A stretch of 64,000 nucleotides of DNA from JBKEDF01 sp047975325 (lineage in GTDB: Bacteria > Pseudomonadota > Alphaproteobacteria > Rhodobacterales > Rhodobacteraceae): NCBI GenBank assembly GCA_047975325.1, contig JBKEDF010000041.1:1-64000 (forward strand), in the 5' to 3' direction. The position numbers and the translations under genes were made by a program. A model generated the notes under the pieces. That model was not told the origin of the DNA. It saw only the letters and a list, made by a program, of their open reading frames with translations, and searched no databases. Numbering within the stretch: the stretch's first letter is position 1; each line of letters opens with the position of its first letter. This document shows, piece by piece, positions 50,358 through 59,916 of this stretch.

Positions 50358-51800
50358 TCACCGCGCCAGTGCCAGAAGCGCATCAATATCCAGATGTGCC
50401 TCCAGATGGGCGGCAAGTGCATCAAGTGTTGCCTCCACCCCGGCATTGTAGGATTGTCCCGACGCCACGGCACCGATCTGCCGCAGCATTGCTGCGCGGA
50501 AAGGATCATCTGCAAAAAGCCCATGCAGATAGCTGCCCATCACCCGGCTATCGGAGGAAACGGCACCTTCGGGCCTGCCGTCGATACGTGCAAAGGGCCG
50601 GAGGCAATCGGGGCCGCTGGTATCTCCGATATGGATTTCATATCCCGAAACCGGCAGGCCTGTGGCGCAATGCACGGCCCTGGAACGGGCAAGGCGTTTT
50701 TGCGGACGCATCCGGGTTTCCACATCCAGATGACCCAGCCCCGGGGTATCCCCGGCCGGCCCTTCGATACCGTCAGGATCCCGGATCATCCGGCCCAGCA
50801 TCTGATAACCGCCGCAAATCCCCAGAACATGACCGCCCCGCCGCAGATGCGCGGCGATATCCAGATCCCAGCCTTCCTGGCGCAGGAAGGCCAGATCCGC
50901 ACGTGTGGATTTCGTACCCGGCAGGATGATCAGCCGCGTATCACCGGGTACTGCCTGACCGGGTAAAATCATCTCAACCGTGACGCCTGGTTCCTGTTTC
51001 AGCGGGTCGAGATCGTCGAAATTCGCAATCCGGGACAGGGCCAGACAGGCGATTTTCACCGCACCTCCCCCTCCGCCGCGCAGATCCAGCGCATCTTCGG
51101 CCGGAAGCCGCGCGGCATCGGCGAAATGGGGCAGGACACCGAACCCCCGCCAGCCGGTCCGCGCCTCTATCAGCCGGTAACCATCATCGAAAAGGCCGGG
51201 ATCGCCCCGGAAACGGTTGATGATGAACCCTGCCACCATGGCAGCATCATCCGGATCCAGTACGGCCTGCGTCCCGACGATCTGTGCAATCACCCCGCCA
51301 CGATCAATATCGCCCGTCAGGATCACCGGGACGTTCGCCGTGCGGGCAAAGCCCATATTGGCAATATCGCCCTTGCGCAGATTGACCTCTGCCGGGCTGC
51401 CCGCGCCTTCCACGATCACAAGATCCGCCCGTGCCCTGAGTCGGTTGAAACTTTGCAGCACGGCCTGCATGAACTGTGATTTCATCGCGGCATAATCGCG
51501 GGCCTTGAGCGTCGTGAGACGCTGCCCCTGCACCACCACCTGCGCGCCGATATCTGTTTCGGGCTTGAGAAGAACGGGATTCATATCCGTATGGGGCGCA
51601 ACCCCGGCTGCAAGGGCCTGAAGCGCCTGGGCACGACCGATTTCGCCGCCGTCTTCCGTTACCGCGGCATTGTTGGACATGTTCTGCGGCTTGAAGGGCA
51701 ACACCTGTATTCCCCGCCGCTGCGCCACGCGGCAAAGCCCCGCAACCAGAAGAGACTTGCCGACATTGGACCCGGTCCCCTGAATCATCAACGCGCGCAT
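50358..51800 (-). CDS. cobQ: Cobyric acid synthase
   Basis: This glutamine-dependent amidotransferase amidates four side chains of adenosylcobyrinic acid a,c-diamide. The 480 residues show the P-loop QGTGSNVGKS near residue 7, PFKPQNMSNN near residue 35, and a class I glutaminase domain with nucleophile Cys329 in LGICGGYQMLG and the catalytic His in SYLHGLF near residue 429. It lies 6 bases after cobO on the same strand. Its ribosome binding site is not obvious, suggesting coupling to cobO. Confidence 0.95.
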   Translation of the reverse strand: MRALMIQGTGSNVGKSLLVAGLCRVAQRRGIQVLPFKPQNMSNNAAVTEDGGEIGRAQALQALAAGVAPHTDMNPVLLKPETDIGAQVVVQGQRLTTLKARDYAAMKSQFMQAVLQSFNRLRARADLVIVEGAGSPAEVNLRKGDIANMGFARTANVPVILTGDIDRGGVIAQIVGTQAVLDPDDAAMVAGFIINRFRGDPGLFDDGYRLIEARTGWRGFGVLPHFADAARLPAEDALDLRGGGGGAVKIACLALSRIANFDDLDPLKQEPGVTVEMILPGQAVPGDTRLIILPGTKSTRADLAFLRQEGWDLDIAAHLRRGGHVLGICGGYQMLGRMIRDPDGIEGPAGDTPGLGHLDVETRMRPQKRLARSRAVHCATGLPVSGYEIHIGDTSGPDCLRPFARIDGRPEGAVSSDSRVMGSYLHGLFADDPFRAAMLRQIGAVASGQSYNAGVEATLDALAAHLEAHLDIDALLALAR

Positions 51801-51806
51801 CGGGGG

Positions 51807-52427
51807 TCAGAACTCCACTCCCGGCTGCGCCTTCACGCCCGACCGGAAAGGATGTTTGACCAATTCCATCTCGGTGACCAGATCCGCCGCCTTGATCAGT
51901 TCGGGCTTGGCATTGCGGCCGGTCAGCACGATATGGGTCATCTCCGGCTTGTCCGTCTTCAGAAATTCCACGACCTCCGTGGCATCAAGATAGTCGTAGC
52001 GCAGGGCGATATTGATTTCATCCAGCAGCACCATGCGGATGGCGGGATCACGGATCAGCTCTTTTGCCTTTTCCCAGCCCGCCCGCGCCGCCGCGATATC
52101 GCGGGCGCGGTCCTGGGTTTCCCAGGTGAATCCCTCGCCCATGGCGTGGAATTGGCACAGATCGGCGAAATGCGTGGTCAGAAGGCGCCTTTCACCGGTA
52201 TCCCATGCCCCCTTGATGAATTGTACCACGGCGCAGGGCATGCCATGTGCGATCGAACGCAGGATCATGCCGAACCCGGAAGAGGATTTTCCCTTGCCCG
52301 GTCCGGTATGGATGATGATCAGACCCTTCTCGGTGGTCTTTTCCTCCATCATCCGGTCGCGTGCTGCCTTGATCTTCGCTTTCTTGGCTCTGTGGCGGGT
52401 CTCTTCGTCCTTTTCGTGATCCGACAT
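51807..52427 (-). CDS. cobO: Cob(I)yrinic acid a,c-diamide adenosyltransferase
   Basis: This CobA/CobO-type adenosyltransferase attaches the upper 5'-deoxyadenosyl ligand to the corrinoid. The 206-residue protein has the P-loop HTGPGKGKSSSGFG near residue 40, QFIKGAWDTGE, and LLDEINIALRYDYL near residue 137. The start at ATG 52427 follows AAGGAG; the open frame upstream has no family sequence and would cross riboswitch 2. It heads the leftward cobO-cobQ operon and is not itself behind the riboswitch. Confidence 0.94.
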   Translation of the reverse strand: MSDHEKDEETRHRAKKAKIKAARDRMMEEKTTEKGLIIIHTGPGKGKSSSGFGMILRSIAHGMPCAVVQFIKGAWDTGERRLLTTHFADLCQFHAMGEGFTWETQDRARDIAAARAGWEKAKELIRDPAIRMVLLDEINIALRYDYLDATEVVEFLKTDKPEMTHIVLTGRNAKPELIKAADLVTEMELVKHPFRSGVKAQPGVEF

Positions 52428-52477
52428 GGCGGCGGCACTCCTTGACAGTTGGCGGCCCAATGGCCATTCAGGGTAAA

Positions 52478-52650
52478 GCTGGTTCCTGTCTATGACAGGC
52501 GAAGAGGGAATGCGGAAGGGCCTTGGCCTGTGCCGCAGCCGCCCCCGCGACCGTGACCGGAGTGGCAGCCCGATGCCACTGGCCTGAAGGGCCGGGAAGG
52601 CGGGCCGCCGGGGCAATGCCCCAACTCCGGAAGCCGGGAGACCTGCCAGC
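52478..52650 (+). promoter_or_regulatory. Cobalamin riboswitch 2
   Basis: The core is recognisable: GGTTCC, GAAGAGGGAATGCGG, CCGCCCCCGCGACCGTGA, GGGAAGGCGGG, and the B12 box AAGCCGGGAGACCTGCC. P1 pairs GCTGG (52478-52482) with CCAGC (52646-52650). About 110 bases separate it from the first start codon at 52762. It controls the large rightward cob operon. It lies only 50 bases from the divergent cobO start, so the promoters of the two units must be compressed or overlapping. Confidence 0.92.
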
Positions 52651-52761
52651 ACCATTGTCAACGGGTGGACGGGGGTCCATGACCGGAGATGCGCGGCAGG
52701 CCTGGGCCTGACCCGTTTTTCTGGCGCTTTCCCCCCGAAAACCTGCAAGAAGGATAGGCCC

Positions 52762-53124
52762 ATGGCCGTGACTTTGCTGGTCTGTTCGACCTGCCGTGCC
52801 GGAAAACCGGTGCCGGAGGGGGAAGCCCCCCCGGGTGAACGGCTGGCGCGTGCGCTTTGTGCAGCCCCGACACCAGCTGGCGTGACGATCCGGCGTGTCG
52901 AATGCCTTTCGGCCTGCGATCACGGCTGTACAGTCGCATTGTCGGCGCCGGGGCGGTGGTCCTATGTCTATGGCCGCATGAAGGAAGCCGACGCCGCTGA
53001 AATCCTTTCAGGCGCTGCCGCCTATGCAGATGCCCCTGACGGGCTGGTGCCATGGCGCGCGCGCCCGATGATTTTCCGCAAGCAATCACTTGCCCGTATT
53101 CCCCCGATCGGAGACCCTGAATGA
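52762..53124 (+). CDS. DUF1636 family cysteine protein
   Basis: This 120-residue protein of the DUF1636 family has an N-terminal LLVCSTCRAG and a second cysteine group in VECLSACDHGC near residues 47-57, arranged as in small thioredoxin-like ferredoxins. It could bind an iron-sulfur cluster or cobalt. As the first gene behind riboswitch 2, overlapping cobW by 4 bases, it may serve cobalt handling or electron supply (for example to CobG), but the function is unknown. Confidence 0.82.
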   Translation: MAVTLLVCSTCRAGKPVPEGEAPPGERLARALCAAPTPAGVTIRRVECLSACDHGCTVALSAPGRWSYVYGRMKEADAAEILSGAAAYADAPDGLVPWRARPMIFRKQSLARIPPIGDPE

Positions 53125-54161
53125 CCGACCTCGCCAAGATCCCCGTTACTGTCATCACCGGTTTCCTCGGTTCGGGCAAGACGACGCTGATCCGTCATCT
53201 GATGCAGCATCCGCAGGGCAAGCGGCTGGCGGTGCTGGTCAATGAATTCGGAACTGTCGGCGTGGATGGGGAAATCCTGAAATCCTGCGCCGATGAAAAC
53301 TGCCCGGCGGAAAATATCGTGGAACTGTCCAACGGCTGTATCTGCTGTACCGTTGCGGATGATTTCATCCCCACGGTCGAGGCCCTTCTGGCGCTGCCGG
53401 AACGCCCCGATCATATTCTGATCGAAACCTCGGGGCTGGCATTGCCCAAACCCCTGTTGAAGGCATTTGACTGGCCTGCGATCCGGTCACGCATTACCGT
53501 GGACGGTGTCATCGCGCTAGCCGATGCGGAGGCCGTGGCGGCAGGCCGTTTTGCCCCCGATCCCGGCGCGGTACAGGCGCAGCGCGAGGCCGATGACAGC
53601 ATCGATCACGAAACACCCCTTTCGGAAGTGTTCGAAGATCAGATCTCCTGTGCCGATATCGTCTTGCTGACCAAGGCGGATCTGGCGGGGGAAACGGGCC
53701 TTGATGCCGCCCGCGCGGCCATTCTGGCTGAAACGCCGCGCCCGCTTCCGATCCTGCCTGTCACCGATGGGGTCGTTGATCCGAAGCTTGTCCTGGGGCT
53801 GGAGGCGGCCGCTGAGGATGACCTTGCCGCGCGTCCCTCGCATCACGATGGGGCCGATGATCACGAACATGACGATTTTGACAGTACCGTAATCGAGATC
53901 CCTGAAATCACCGATCCCGAATCCCTGTCCGAAGCAATCCGGCGCCTTGCGCGGGAACAGAACATCCTGCGGGTCAAGGGCCATGTTGCGGTATCGGGAA
54001 AACCCATGCGGTTGCTGGTGCAGGCGGTGGGGGAACGCGTCCGCCATCAATTTGACCAGCCCTGGAACGGGGGTGCGCGGCAATCACGGCTGGTGGTCAT
54101 TGCCGAACATGACAATCTTGATCCGGCGGCGATCCGTTCGGTGTTGCTGGCCAAAGGTTGA
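53121..54161 (+). CDS. cobW: CobW, cobalt-pathway metallochaperone GTPase
   Basis: This G3E-family GTPase of 346 residues is thought to deliver cobalt for corrin synthesis. Walker A is GFLGSGKTTL (residues 14-23). The metal-binding GCICC motif lies at 72-76, the GTPase specificity motif appears as LLTKADL near residue 182, and a His/Asp-rich stretch (HHDGADDHEHDD) lies near residues 239-250. The C-terminal CobW domain follows. It sits between DUF1636 and cobN. Confidence 0.95.
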   Translation: MTDLAKIPVTVITGFLGSGKTTLIRHLMQHPQGKRLAVLVNEFGTVGVDGEILKSCADENCPAENIVELSNGCICCTVADDFIPTVEALLALPERPDHILIETSGLALPKPLLKAFDWPAIRSRITVDGVIALADAEAVAAGRFAPDPGAVQAQREADDSIDHETPLSEVFEDQISCADIVLLTKADLAGETGLDAARAAILAETPRPLPILPVTDGVVDPKLVLGLEAAAEDDLAARPSHHDGADDHEHDDFDSTVIEIPEITDPESLSEAIRRLAREQNILRVKGHVAVSGKPMRLLVQAVGERVRHQFDQPWNGGARQSRLVVIAEHDNLDPAAIRSVLLAKG

Positions 54162-54167
54162 CGCGCC

Positions 54168-57100
54168 ATGCATGTCACCTTCCGCGAAAGTCATGGGCTG
54201 GAGGAAACGGAAGTTCCGACCGATCTGGGTCAATCGCCTGCCGATCTGGTCGTGCTATCCTTTTCCGACAGTGACCTGGGCGCCTTCGCGGCAGGCTGGC
54301 ATCGTGCACGAAAGGCCGGGGCGGTGCTTCCCACGCTTCGGCTGGCAAATCTTTCGGCGCTGCGCCACCCGGTTTCCGTCGATACCTATGCCGAGGCGAC
54401 GCTTGCAGGTGCGCGGGCCGTCCTGGTACGGCTGATCGGTGGCGAAAGCTATTGGCCCTATGGGCTGGCAAGCCTGCAGGATCTTGCGCGGCGAAAGGGT
54501 ATTGCCCTGGCCGTCCTGCCCGCTGACGGGCGGGAGGATCCGAGGCTTGATACGCTTTCCACCCTGCCGGTTTCCATACTTCGGCGGTTGCAGGCGCTTT
54601 GTGATACCGGTGGCGCGGTGGCGGCGCAGGCTGCCCTTGCACAGCTTTCGCTGGCAGCGGGGCTTTTCGCGGCGCCGGTGACTGGAACCAAGGCACTGCC
54701 CGATTGTGGCTGGTATGACCCCGAAGAGGGCGTGATCCCCGCGCCGCATGGGCCGGGTGTCGTGGTGGTCTTTTATCGCAGCTACCTGACCGCTGCCGAT
54801 ACCGCGCCGGTGGATGCGCTTATCGCAGAGCTGCGACAGCGCGGCCTTGCCGCCTTTGGCCTTTTTGTGCCGTCGCTCAAATCGCCCGGGGCTGCCGAAT
54901 GGATCTGCGGGGCGCTGGCGGGGTTTTCACCCCTTGCGATCATCAGTGCCACCGCCTTTTCGGCACGGATGGAATCCGGGGATACGCCACTTGATGCACC
55001 GGGTTGCCCGGTCTTTCAGGTTGCCTTGTCAACCGCGCGGCAGCAGGAATGGGCGGAAGCGGAACGCGGGCTTTCCCCCGCCGATCTGGCGATGCATGTT
55101 GCCCTGCCAGAGGTGGATGGGCGGATCTTTGCGGGGGTAATCAGCTTCAAATCCCCGCAAGAACATGATCCGGATCTGGAATTTGCAAGATCCATCCATC
55201 GTCCCGATGCCGATCGTATTTCTGCCGTGGCAACGAAACTGGAAAGATGGCACCGGTTGGCCACTGTTCCGCCGGGTCAACGGCAATTGGCGTTGATCCT
55301 GTCCACCTATCCCGGCCGTCCCGATCAGATTGCCCATGCGGTGGGGCTTGATGCCCCAGCCTCGGCCATGGCGGTGCTGGAGGCCCTTGCCGGCGCGGGC
55401 TATGATACAGCCTCCGGTGCGGCCCTGGTGCCTGCGCTTTTGTCCGAAACGCTGGACTGGCCGGTTGAGGAATATCTTTCTGCCCTGCAAACCCTGCCGG
55501 CGCCGCTGCGCCGGGATCTTGAAAATGCCTGGGGGGAACCGGGCGATGATCCTTCCTGCCATGATGGGGTTTTTCGTTTTGCCGCCACCCGGCGCGGACG
55601 GGTCATTCTTGCGCTACAGCCCGAACGCGGTGACCCCGCCCGACGCGAGGCCGATTATCATGACCTGGCCCGTACCCCGCGCCATGGCTATGTGGCCTTT
55701 TATCTCTGGTTGCGCGCGCAGGGGCTGGATGCGGCCATACATATGGGGGCGCATGGCACGCTGGAATGGCTGCCGGGCAAGGCGGTGGCGCTTTCCGGGG
55801 CGTGCTGGCCGGAGGCCCTTGCCGGTCATCTGCCTTTTCTCTACCCCTTCATTGTCAATGATCCGGGTGAGGCCGCGCAGGCCAAGCGGCGGATTGGCGC
55901 GGTGACCCTGGGCCATATGCCGCCGCCCCTGACGGCGGCAACCGACCTGCTGCCGTCAATGGTGGGGCTGGAACGGCTGCTTGATGAATATTCCACGGCT
56001 GACGGGCTTGATCCTGCCCGGCGCAAACGGCTGATTGCCGATATTCGCAGCCATGCCGCAGCGGTGGGGGTGGATCGTGATCTGGGTCTTGCCCCTGATG
56101 CCTCCCCGGCGGAGGCGATTACCCGGATTGACCGTTTTGTCTGCGACATCAAGGAAAGCCAGTTCGGTGACGGGTTGCATATCTTTGGTGCGGGCGAGGG
56201 TGAGATGCCCGGCCTTCTGGCCGCGCTGGATGGCGGGTTCGTCCCGCCCGGACCTGCCGGATCTCCCTTTCGCGGGCGTTTGGATGTGGTGCCGACCGGG
56301 CGCAACCTTTATTCCATCGATCCGCGCACCGTGCCCAGCCCCGCAGCTGAATCCCAGGGCATCAAGCTGGCGGAGGAGCTTCTGCGCCGCCATTTGCAGG
56401 ATCATGGCGATTGGCCAAAGGGGTTGGTGGTGGATCTGTGGGGGTCGGCCTCGATGCGCACGGCGGGGGAGGAATTTGCCATGGCCCTGCATCTGGCAGG
56501 GCTGGCCCCGCTGCGGGACGCGGCATCGGGCCGCGTGACGGGGGTGGAAGTCATCCCGCTTGCACTGCTGAACCGGCCCCGGATTGATGTGACGCTGCGC
56601 GTCTCGGGCCTGTTTCGCGATATCTTCCCCGGTTTGGCGCAGCTTTTTGAAACCGGGGCTGCGGCCCTTGAAAGACGTGAGGAGGATCCGGCGGATAACC
56701 CCTATCTGGTGCGCCTGCCGCGTGTTTTTGGTCCGGCGCCGGGGAAATACGGGTTGGGCATGGCAGCGATGCTGGATGATCTGACCGAAACTGCGCGGCA
56801 GGATGCGGGGGAAGCCTGGCTTTCGGCATCGGCCTGGGCGATCAATGCCCAGGGCCAGCCTGTCCCGGCGCGCGAGGCCCTGGAGGCGCGGTTGCATCAG
56901 GCGGACAGCTTTGCCCATGTTCAGGATCTGATGGAAACCGATTTGCTGATGGCGCCGGATTATGCGGCCCATGAGGCAGGCTTTGCCGCTGCCCGCCAAC
57001 GGATTGGTGCCGGAAAGGCGGTGATCTACCATCTGGATAATACCCGTCCCGACACTCCCCGCGCCCGTACCCTGACCGAAGAAATCGCCCGCACTGTTCG

Positions 57101-57404
57101 TACCCGCGCGGCAAACCCCGTATGGGCCGAAGGCATGATGCGCCATGGGTTTCGCGGGGCAGCCGAAATTGCCGCGACGCTTGACAACCTTGGGGCCTTT
57201 GCCCACCTGGCCCGGGCGGTGCCGCCACATCTTTTCGATCTGTATTATGCCGCAACCCTGGAACGGCAGGACGTTACGGCTTTCATGGCGCGCGAAAACC
57301 CTGCGGCGCTGGAGGCGTTGAAGTCACGGTTTGCAGCGCTGCGCGCCGCCGGGCTTTGGCAAAGCCTGCGCAATGCGCAATCCGAAGAGGAGGTGTTGAA
57401 ATGA
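54168..57404 (+). CDS. cobN: Cobaltochelatase subunit CobN
   Basis: CobN is the large, substrate-binding subunit of the aerobic ATP-dependent cobaltochelatase that inserts Co2+ into hydrogenobyrinic acid a,c-diamide, working with CobS and CobT. The 1078-residue product has the CobN/BchH block HMGAHGTLEWLPGK near residue 525 and VTLGHMPPPLTAATDLLPS near residue 580. It is shorter than the roughly 1270 residues of the Pseudomonas protein, mostly at the N-terminal side by eye. cobS and cobT are not in the window. It overlaps cobG by 4 bases. Confidence 0.95.
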   Translation: MHVTFRESHGLEETEVPTDLGQSPADLVVLSFSDSDLGAFAAGWHRARKAGAVLPTLRLANLSALRHPVSVDTYAEATLAGARAVLVRLIGGESYWPYGLASLQDLARRKGIALAVLPADGREDPRLDTLSTLPVSILRRLQALCDTGGAVAAQAALAQLSLAAGLFAAPVTGTKALPDCGWYDPEEGVIPAPHGPGVVVVFYRSYLTAADTAPVDALIAELRQRGLAAFGLFVPSLKSPGAAEWICGALAGFSPLAIISATAFSARMESGDTPLDAPGCPVFQVALSTARQQEWAEAERGLSPADLAMHVALPEVDGRIFAGVISFKSPQEHDPDLEFARSIHRPDADRISAVATKLERWHRLATVPPGQRQLALILSTYPGRPDQIAHAVGLDAPASAMAVLEALAGAGYDTASGAALVPALLSETLDWPVEEYLSALQTLPAPLRRDLENAWGEPGDDPSCHDGVFRFAATRRGRVILALQPERGDPARREADYHDLARTPRHGYVAFYLWLRAQGLDAAIHMGAHGTLEWLPGKAVALSGACWPEALAGHLPFLYPFIVNDPGEAAQAKRRIGAVTLGHMPPPLTAATDLLPSMVGLERLLDEYSTADGLDPARRKRLIADIRSHAAAVGVDRDLGLAPDASPAEAITRIDRFVCDIKESQFGDGLHIFGAGEGEMPGLLAALDGGFVPPGPAGSPFRGRLDVVPTGRNLYSIDPRTVPSPAAESQGIKLAEELLRRHLQDHGDWPKGLVVDLWGSASMRTAGEEFAMALHLAGLAPLRDAASGRVTGVEVIPLALLNRPRIDVTLRVSGLFRDIFPGLAQLFETGAAALERREEDPADNPYLVRLPRVFGPAPGKYGLGMAAMLDDLTETARQDAGEAWLSASAWAINAQGQPVPAREALEARLHQADSFAHVQDLMETDLLMAPDYAAHEAGFAAARQRIGAGKAVIYHLDNTRPDTPRARTLTEEIARTVRTRAANPVWAEGMMRHGFRGAAEIAATLDNLGAFAHLARAVPPHLFDLYYAATLERQDVTAFMARENPAALEALKSRFAALRAAGLWQSLRNAQSEEEVLK

Positions 57405-58552
57405 CCGATAAGCCACCTGTCATCATGGGCTGGTGCCCGGGGGCGCTGCGACCAATGCGATCGGGTGACGGGCTCGTGGTGCGGATCCGTCCGCATGCCG
57501 GGCGGATTTCCCCCGAACAGGCCGCTGCGATTGCCGATGCCGCAGGACGTCATGGCAATGGGCTTATTGATCTTTCCGCCCGTGCCAATCTGCAGATCCG
57601 TGGCGTGACGGAGGCGTCCCATTCCGCATTGATGAATGAGCTTGCCCCTTTCGGCCTGCTTGATCCCGATCTGGTGACGGAGACACGCCGCAATATCACG
57701 ATCTCCCCCTTTGCCGAGGCGGATGATCTGGCCGGGGCATTGGAAAATGCCCTTGCTGCCGCGCCCGTCCTGCCGGGGAAATTCGGTTTCGTACTGGATC
57801 CCGGCCCCCGACGCTGGCTGGCCCGGACCCCCGGCGATATCCGTATCGAAGGCGGGGTTGGCGGTGGGCTGATCCTGCGGGCGGATGGGGCGGCAACGGG
57901 ACGGCTCGTTTCTCGTGATGAGGCCCCTCAGGCGGCGCTTGCGCTTGCGCGCTGGTTCGCCACCTCGGGCGGGGTCAAGGCGGGGCGCGGGCGCATGGCG
58001 GCGCATCTGGCCCGGGGCGCGCGCCTGCCCGCCACCTTGTCGGGGGACATCAAGCCAGCGCCTGTGGAACCCACCCCCGGCCCGGGCCTCGGGCCCGAAG
58101 GGGCGCTGGTGGGATTTGCCTTTGGCCAGATGGCAGCCCAGACTTTTTCCCGGCTTGCCCGGACCGGTCATGGTTTACGCATCACGCCCTGGCGTATGAT
58201 CCTGATTGAAGGTGCCGCGGATTTCCCCGATATTCCGGGTCTGGTAACCGACCCGCTGGATCCGATCCTGAAGGTTGTTGCCTGTTCAGGGGCGCCTGAC
58301 TGCCTTCAGGCCTTTGCCCCGACCCGGCCGCTGGCGCGCGCGCTTGCGCCCGTCCTTGCACCGCATCTGGGCAAAGATGGCTTGCTGCATGTTTCGGGCT
58401 GTGCCAAGGGATGTGCGCATCCCCGGGAGGCGGCCTTGACACTGACTGCAACATCCGGGGGATTCGATCTTGTCCGCAACGGCCGGGCTGCCGATCCCGG
58501 TCGGCCCTGCCATCCAGATGATTTACCAGCCCTCCTGACCGGAGCACCCTGA
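57401..58552 (+). CDS. cobG: Precorrin-3B synthase
   Basis: This ferredoxin-like sirohaem/Fe-S monooxygenase converts precorrin-3A to precorrin-3B with oxygen, a mark of the aerobic route. The 383-residue product has an N-terminal half-domain (GWCPGALRPMRSGDG, SARANLQIRG). The four Fe-S cysteines are at about 295, 301, 334 and 338 (CSGAPDC and SGCAKGC). The ATG lies in the cobN stop. Some relatives use CobZ for this step, so cobG is worth noting. Confidence 0.93.
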   Translation: MTDKPPVIMGWCPGALRPMRSGDGLVVRIRPHAGRISPEQAAAIADAAGRHGNGLIDLSARANLQIRGVTEASHSALMNELAPFGLLDPDLVTETRRNITISPFAEADDLAGALENALAAAPVLPGKFGFVLDPGPRRWLARTPGDIRIEGGVGGGLILRADGAATGRLVSRDEAPQAALALARWFATSGGVKAGRGRMAAHLARGARLPATLSGDIKPAPVEPTPGPGLGPEGALVGFAFGQMAAQTFSRLARTGHGLRITPWRMILIEGAADFPDIPGLVTDPLDPILKVVACSGAPDCLQAFAPTRPLARALAPVLAPHLGKDGLLHVSGCAKGCAHPREAALTLTATSGGFDLVRNGRAADPGRPCHPDDLPALLTGAP

Positions 58553-59182
58553 ATGCCCCATTCCTACATCACAGATGGTGCGGAGATTTACCGTCAATCC
58601 TTTGCCACGATCCGGACGGAGGCTGACCTGACCCGTTTCGCACCGGAGGAAGAACCGGTTGTGGTACGGATGATTCATGCCGCAGGGCTGGTCGGGCTGG
58701 AGGCGGATATCGTCTTTTCACCCGGTATGGCCGCCACGGCCCGTACTGCCCTGAAGGGCGGTGCGCCGATCCTGTGTGATGCGCGGATGGTCAGTGAAGG
58801 CATTACCCGTGCGCGGCTTCCGGCCGAAAATGACGTGATCTGCACGCTGCATTCCGATGATGTGCCGCAAATGGCTGCACGGATGGGCAATACCCGCAGC
58901 GCTGCGGCGCTGGAACTGTGGCGGCCTCATCTGGAAGGGGCTGTTGTCGCGATCGGCAATGCGCCCACGGCACTGTTTCATCTGCTGAACATGTTGGAGG
59001 ATCCGGCCTGTCCGCGCCCCGCAGCGATTATCGGCTGCCCCGTAGGTTTCGTGGGGGCCTTGGAATCCAAGGAGGCATTGATTGCAGATCCGCCCTGCCC
59101 GTCATTGATCGTGCGCGGACGGCTTGGTGGTTCGGCCATCACCGTTGCCGCCATCAATGCGCTGGCCAGCCCGAAGGAATGA
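58553..59182 (+). CDS. cobH: Precorrin-8X methylmutase
   Basis: CobH moves a methyl group to give hydrogenobyrinic acid. The 209-residue protein has the catalytic histidine in VVRMIHAAGLVG near residue 42, and the family blocks GAPILCDARMVSEGI and GCPVGFVGALESKEAL. It starts immediately after the cobG stop with no gap, with GGAG upstream. The next gene starts 2 bases after its stop or overlaps it. Confidence 0.95.
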   Translation: MPHSYITDGAEIYRQSFATIRTEADLTRFAPEEEPVVVRMIHAAGLVGLEADIVFSPGMAATARTALKGGAPILCDARMVSEGITRARLPAENDVICTLHSDDVPQMAARMGNTRSAAALELWRPHLEGAVVAIGNAPTALFHLLNMLEDPACPRPAAIIGCPVGFVGALESKEALIADPPCPSLIVRGRLGGSAITVAAINALASPKE

Positions 59183-59184
59183 CC

Positions 59185-59916
59185 ATGGGCAGGATCATCT
59201 GTACCGGGCTTGGCCCCGGCAACCCGGATCTGATCTCCGTTCGTTCCGACAGGCTGATCCGGCAGGCGCGCCATGTTGCCTATTTCCGCAAGGCCGGAAA
59301 GCCGGGCCAGGCCCGCCATATTGTCGAGGGAATGCTGCGCGCGGATGTGACTGAACATCCGATGGAATATCCCGTCACCACGGAATTGCCTTTTGACAGT
59401 GTGGAATACCGGAAATTGCTGGCAGATTTCTATGATGGCTGGGCGGCCCGCCTTGTCGATCTGGCCGCGCAGGAAGACGTTATCGTTCTTTGTGAGGGCG
59501 ATCCGTTTTTTTATGGCTCCTTCATGCATCTGCATAGCCGCGTTCAGGGCAAGCTGCCGGTTGAGGTCGTGCCGGGCATTCCCGGCATGTCCGGTTGCTG
59601 GACGGCAACCGGGGTGCCGATCACCTGGGGCGATGATGTGCTGACCGTGCTGACGGGAACCCTGCCGGAAGATGAGATTGCCCGCCATGCCGCTGGGGCG
59701 GATGCTCTTGTCATCATGAAAACAGGACGAAACCTGCCCCGTATCCGGCGCGCCTTGCAAAGGGCCGGACGGCTTGATGGTGCATGGCTGGTCGAACGTG
59801 GCACGATGCCGGGTGAACGCGTGTTGCCGCTGGCCCGGGTGGAAGGCGCCGAATGCCCCTATTTCGCCATCGTGCTGGTTCATGGGCAGGGCCGGCGCCC
59901 TGGCGGGCCTGAATGA
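59185..59916 (+). CDS. cobI: Precorrin-2 C20-methyltransferase
   Basis: This SAM-dependent methyltransferase methylates C20 of precorrin-2. The 243-residue protein opens with the tetrapyrrole methylase motif IICTGLGPGNPDLIS, and has the VLCEGDPFFYGSFMHL block near residue 95 and EVVPGIPGMSG. I prefer ATG 59185, 6 bases after AAGGA, over ATG 59179, which would overlap the cobH stop. It ends inside the cobJ start (ATGA). Confidence 0.94.
   Translation: MGRIICTGLGPGNPDLISVRSDRLIRQARHVAYFRKAGKPGQARHIVEGMLRADVTEHPMEYPVTTELPFDSVEYRKLLADFYDGWAARLVDLAAQEDVIVLCEGDPFFYGSFMHLHSRVQGKLPVEVVPGIPGMSGCWTATGVPITWGDDVLTVLTGTLPEDEIARHAAGADALVIMKTGRNLPRIRRALQRAGRLDGAWLVERGTMPGERVLPLARVEGAECPYFAIVLVHGQGRRPGGPE

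Noticed and set aside
52428..52763. 112-codon N-terminal extension of cobO
   Set aside because: It would be the reverse complement of cobalamin riboswitch 2 and has no adenosyltransferase sequence.
55956..57230. 424-codon minus-strand open frame inside cobN
   Set aside because: cobN shows strong family motifs in the sense frame; the antisense frame is compositional only.
57245..58171. 308-codon minus-strand open frame across the cobN-cobG junction
   Set aside because: It crosses two well-supported genes and has no family features.
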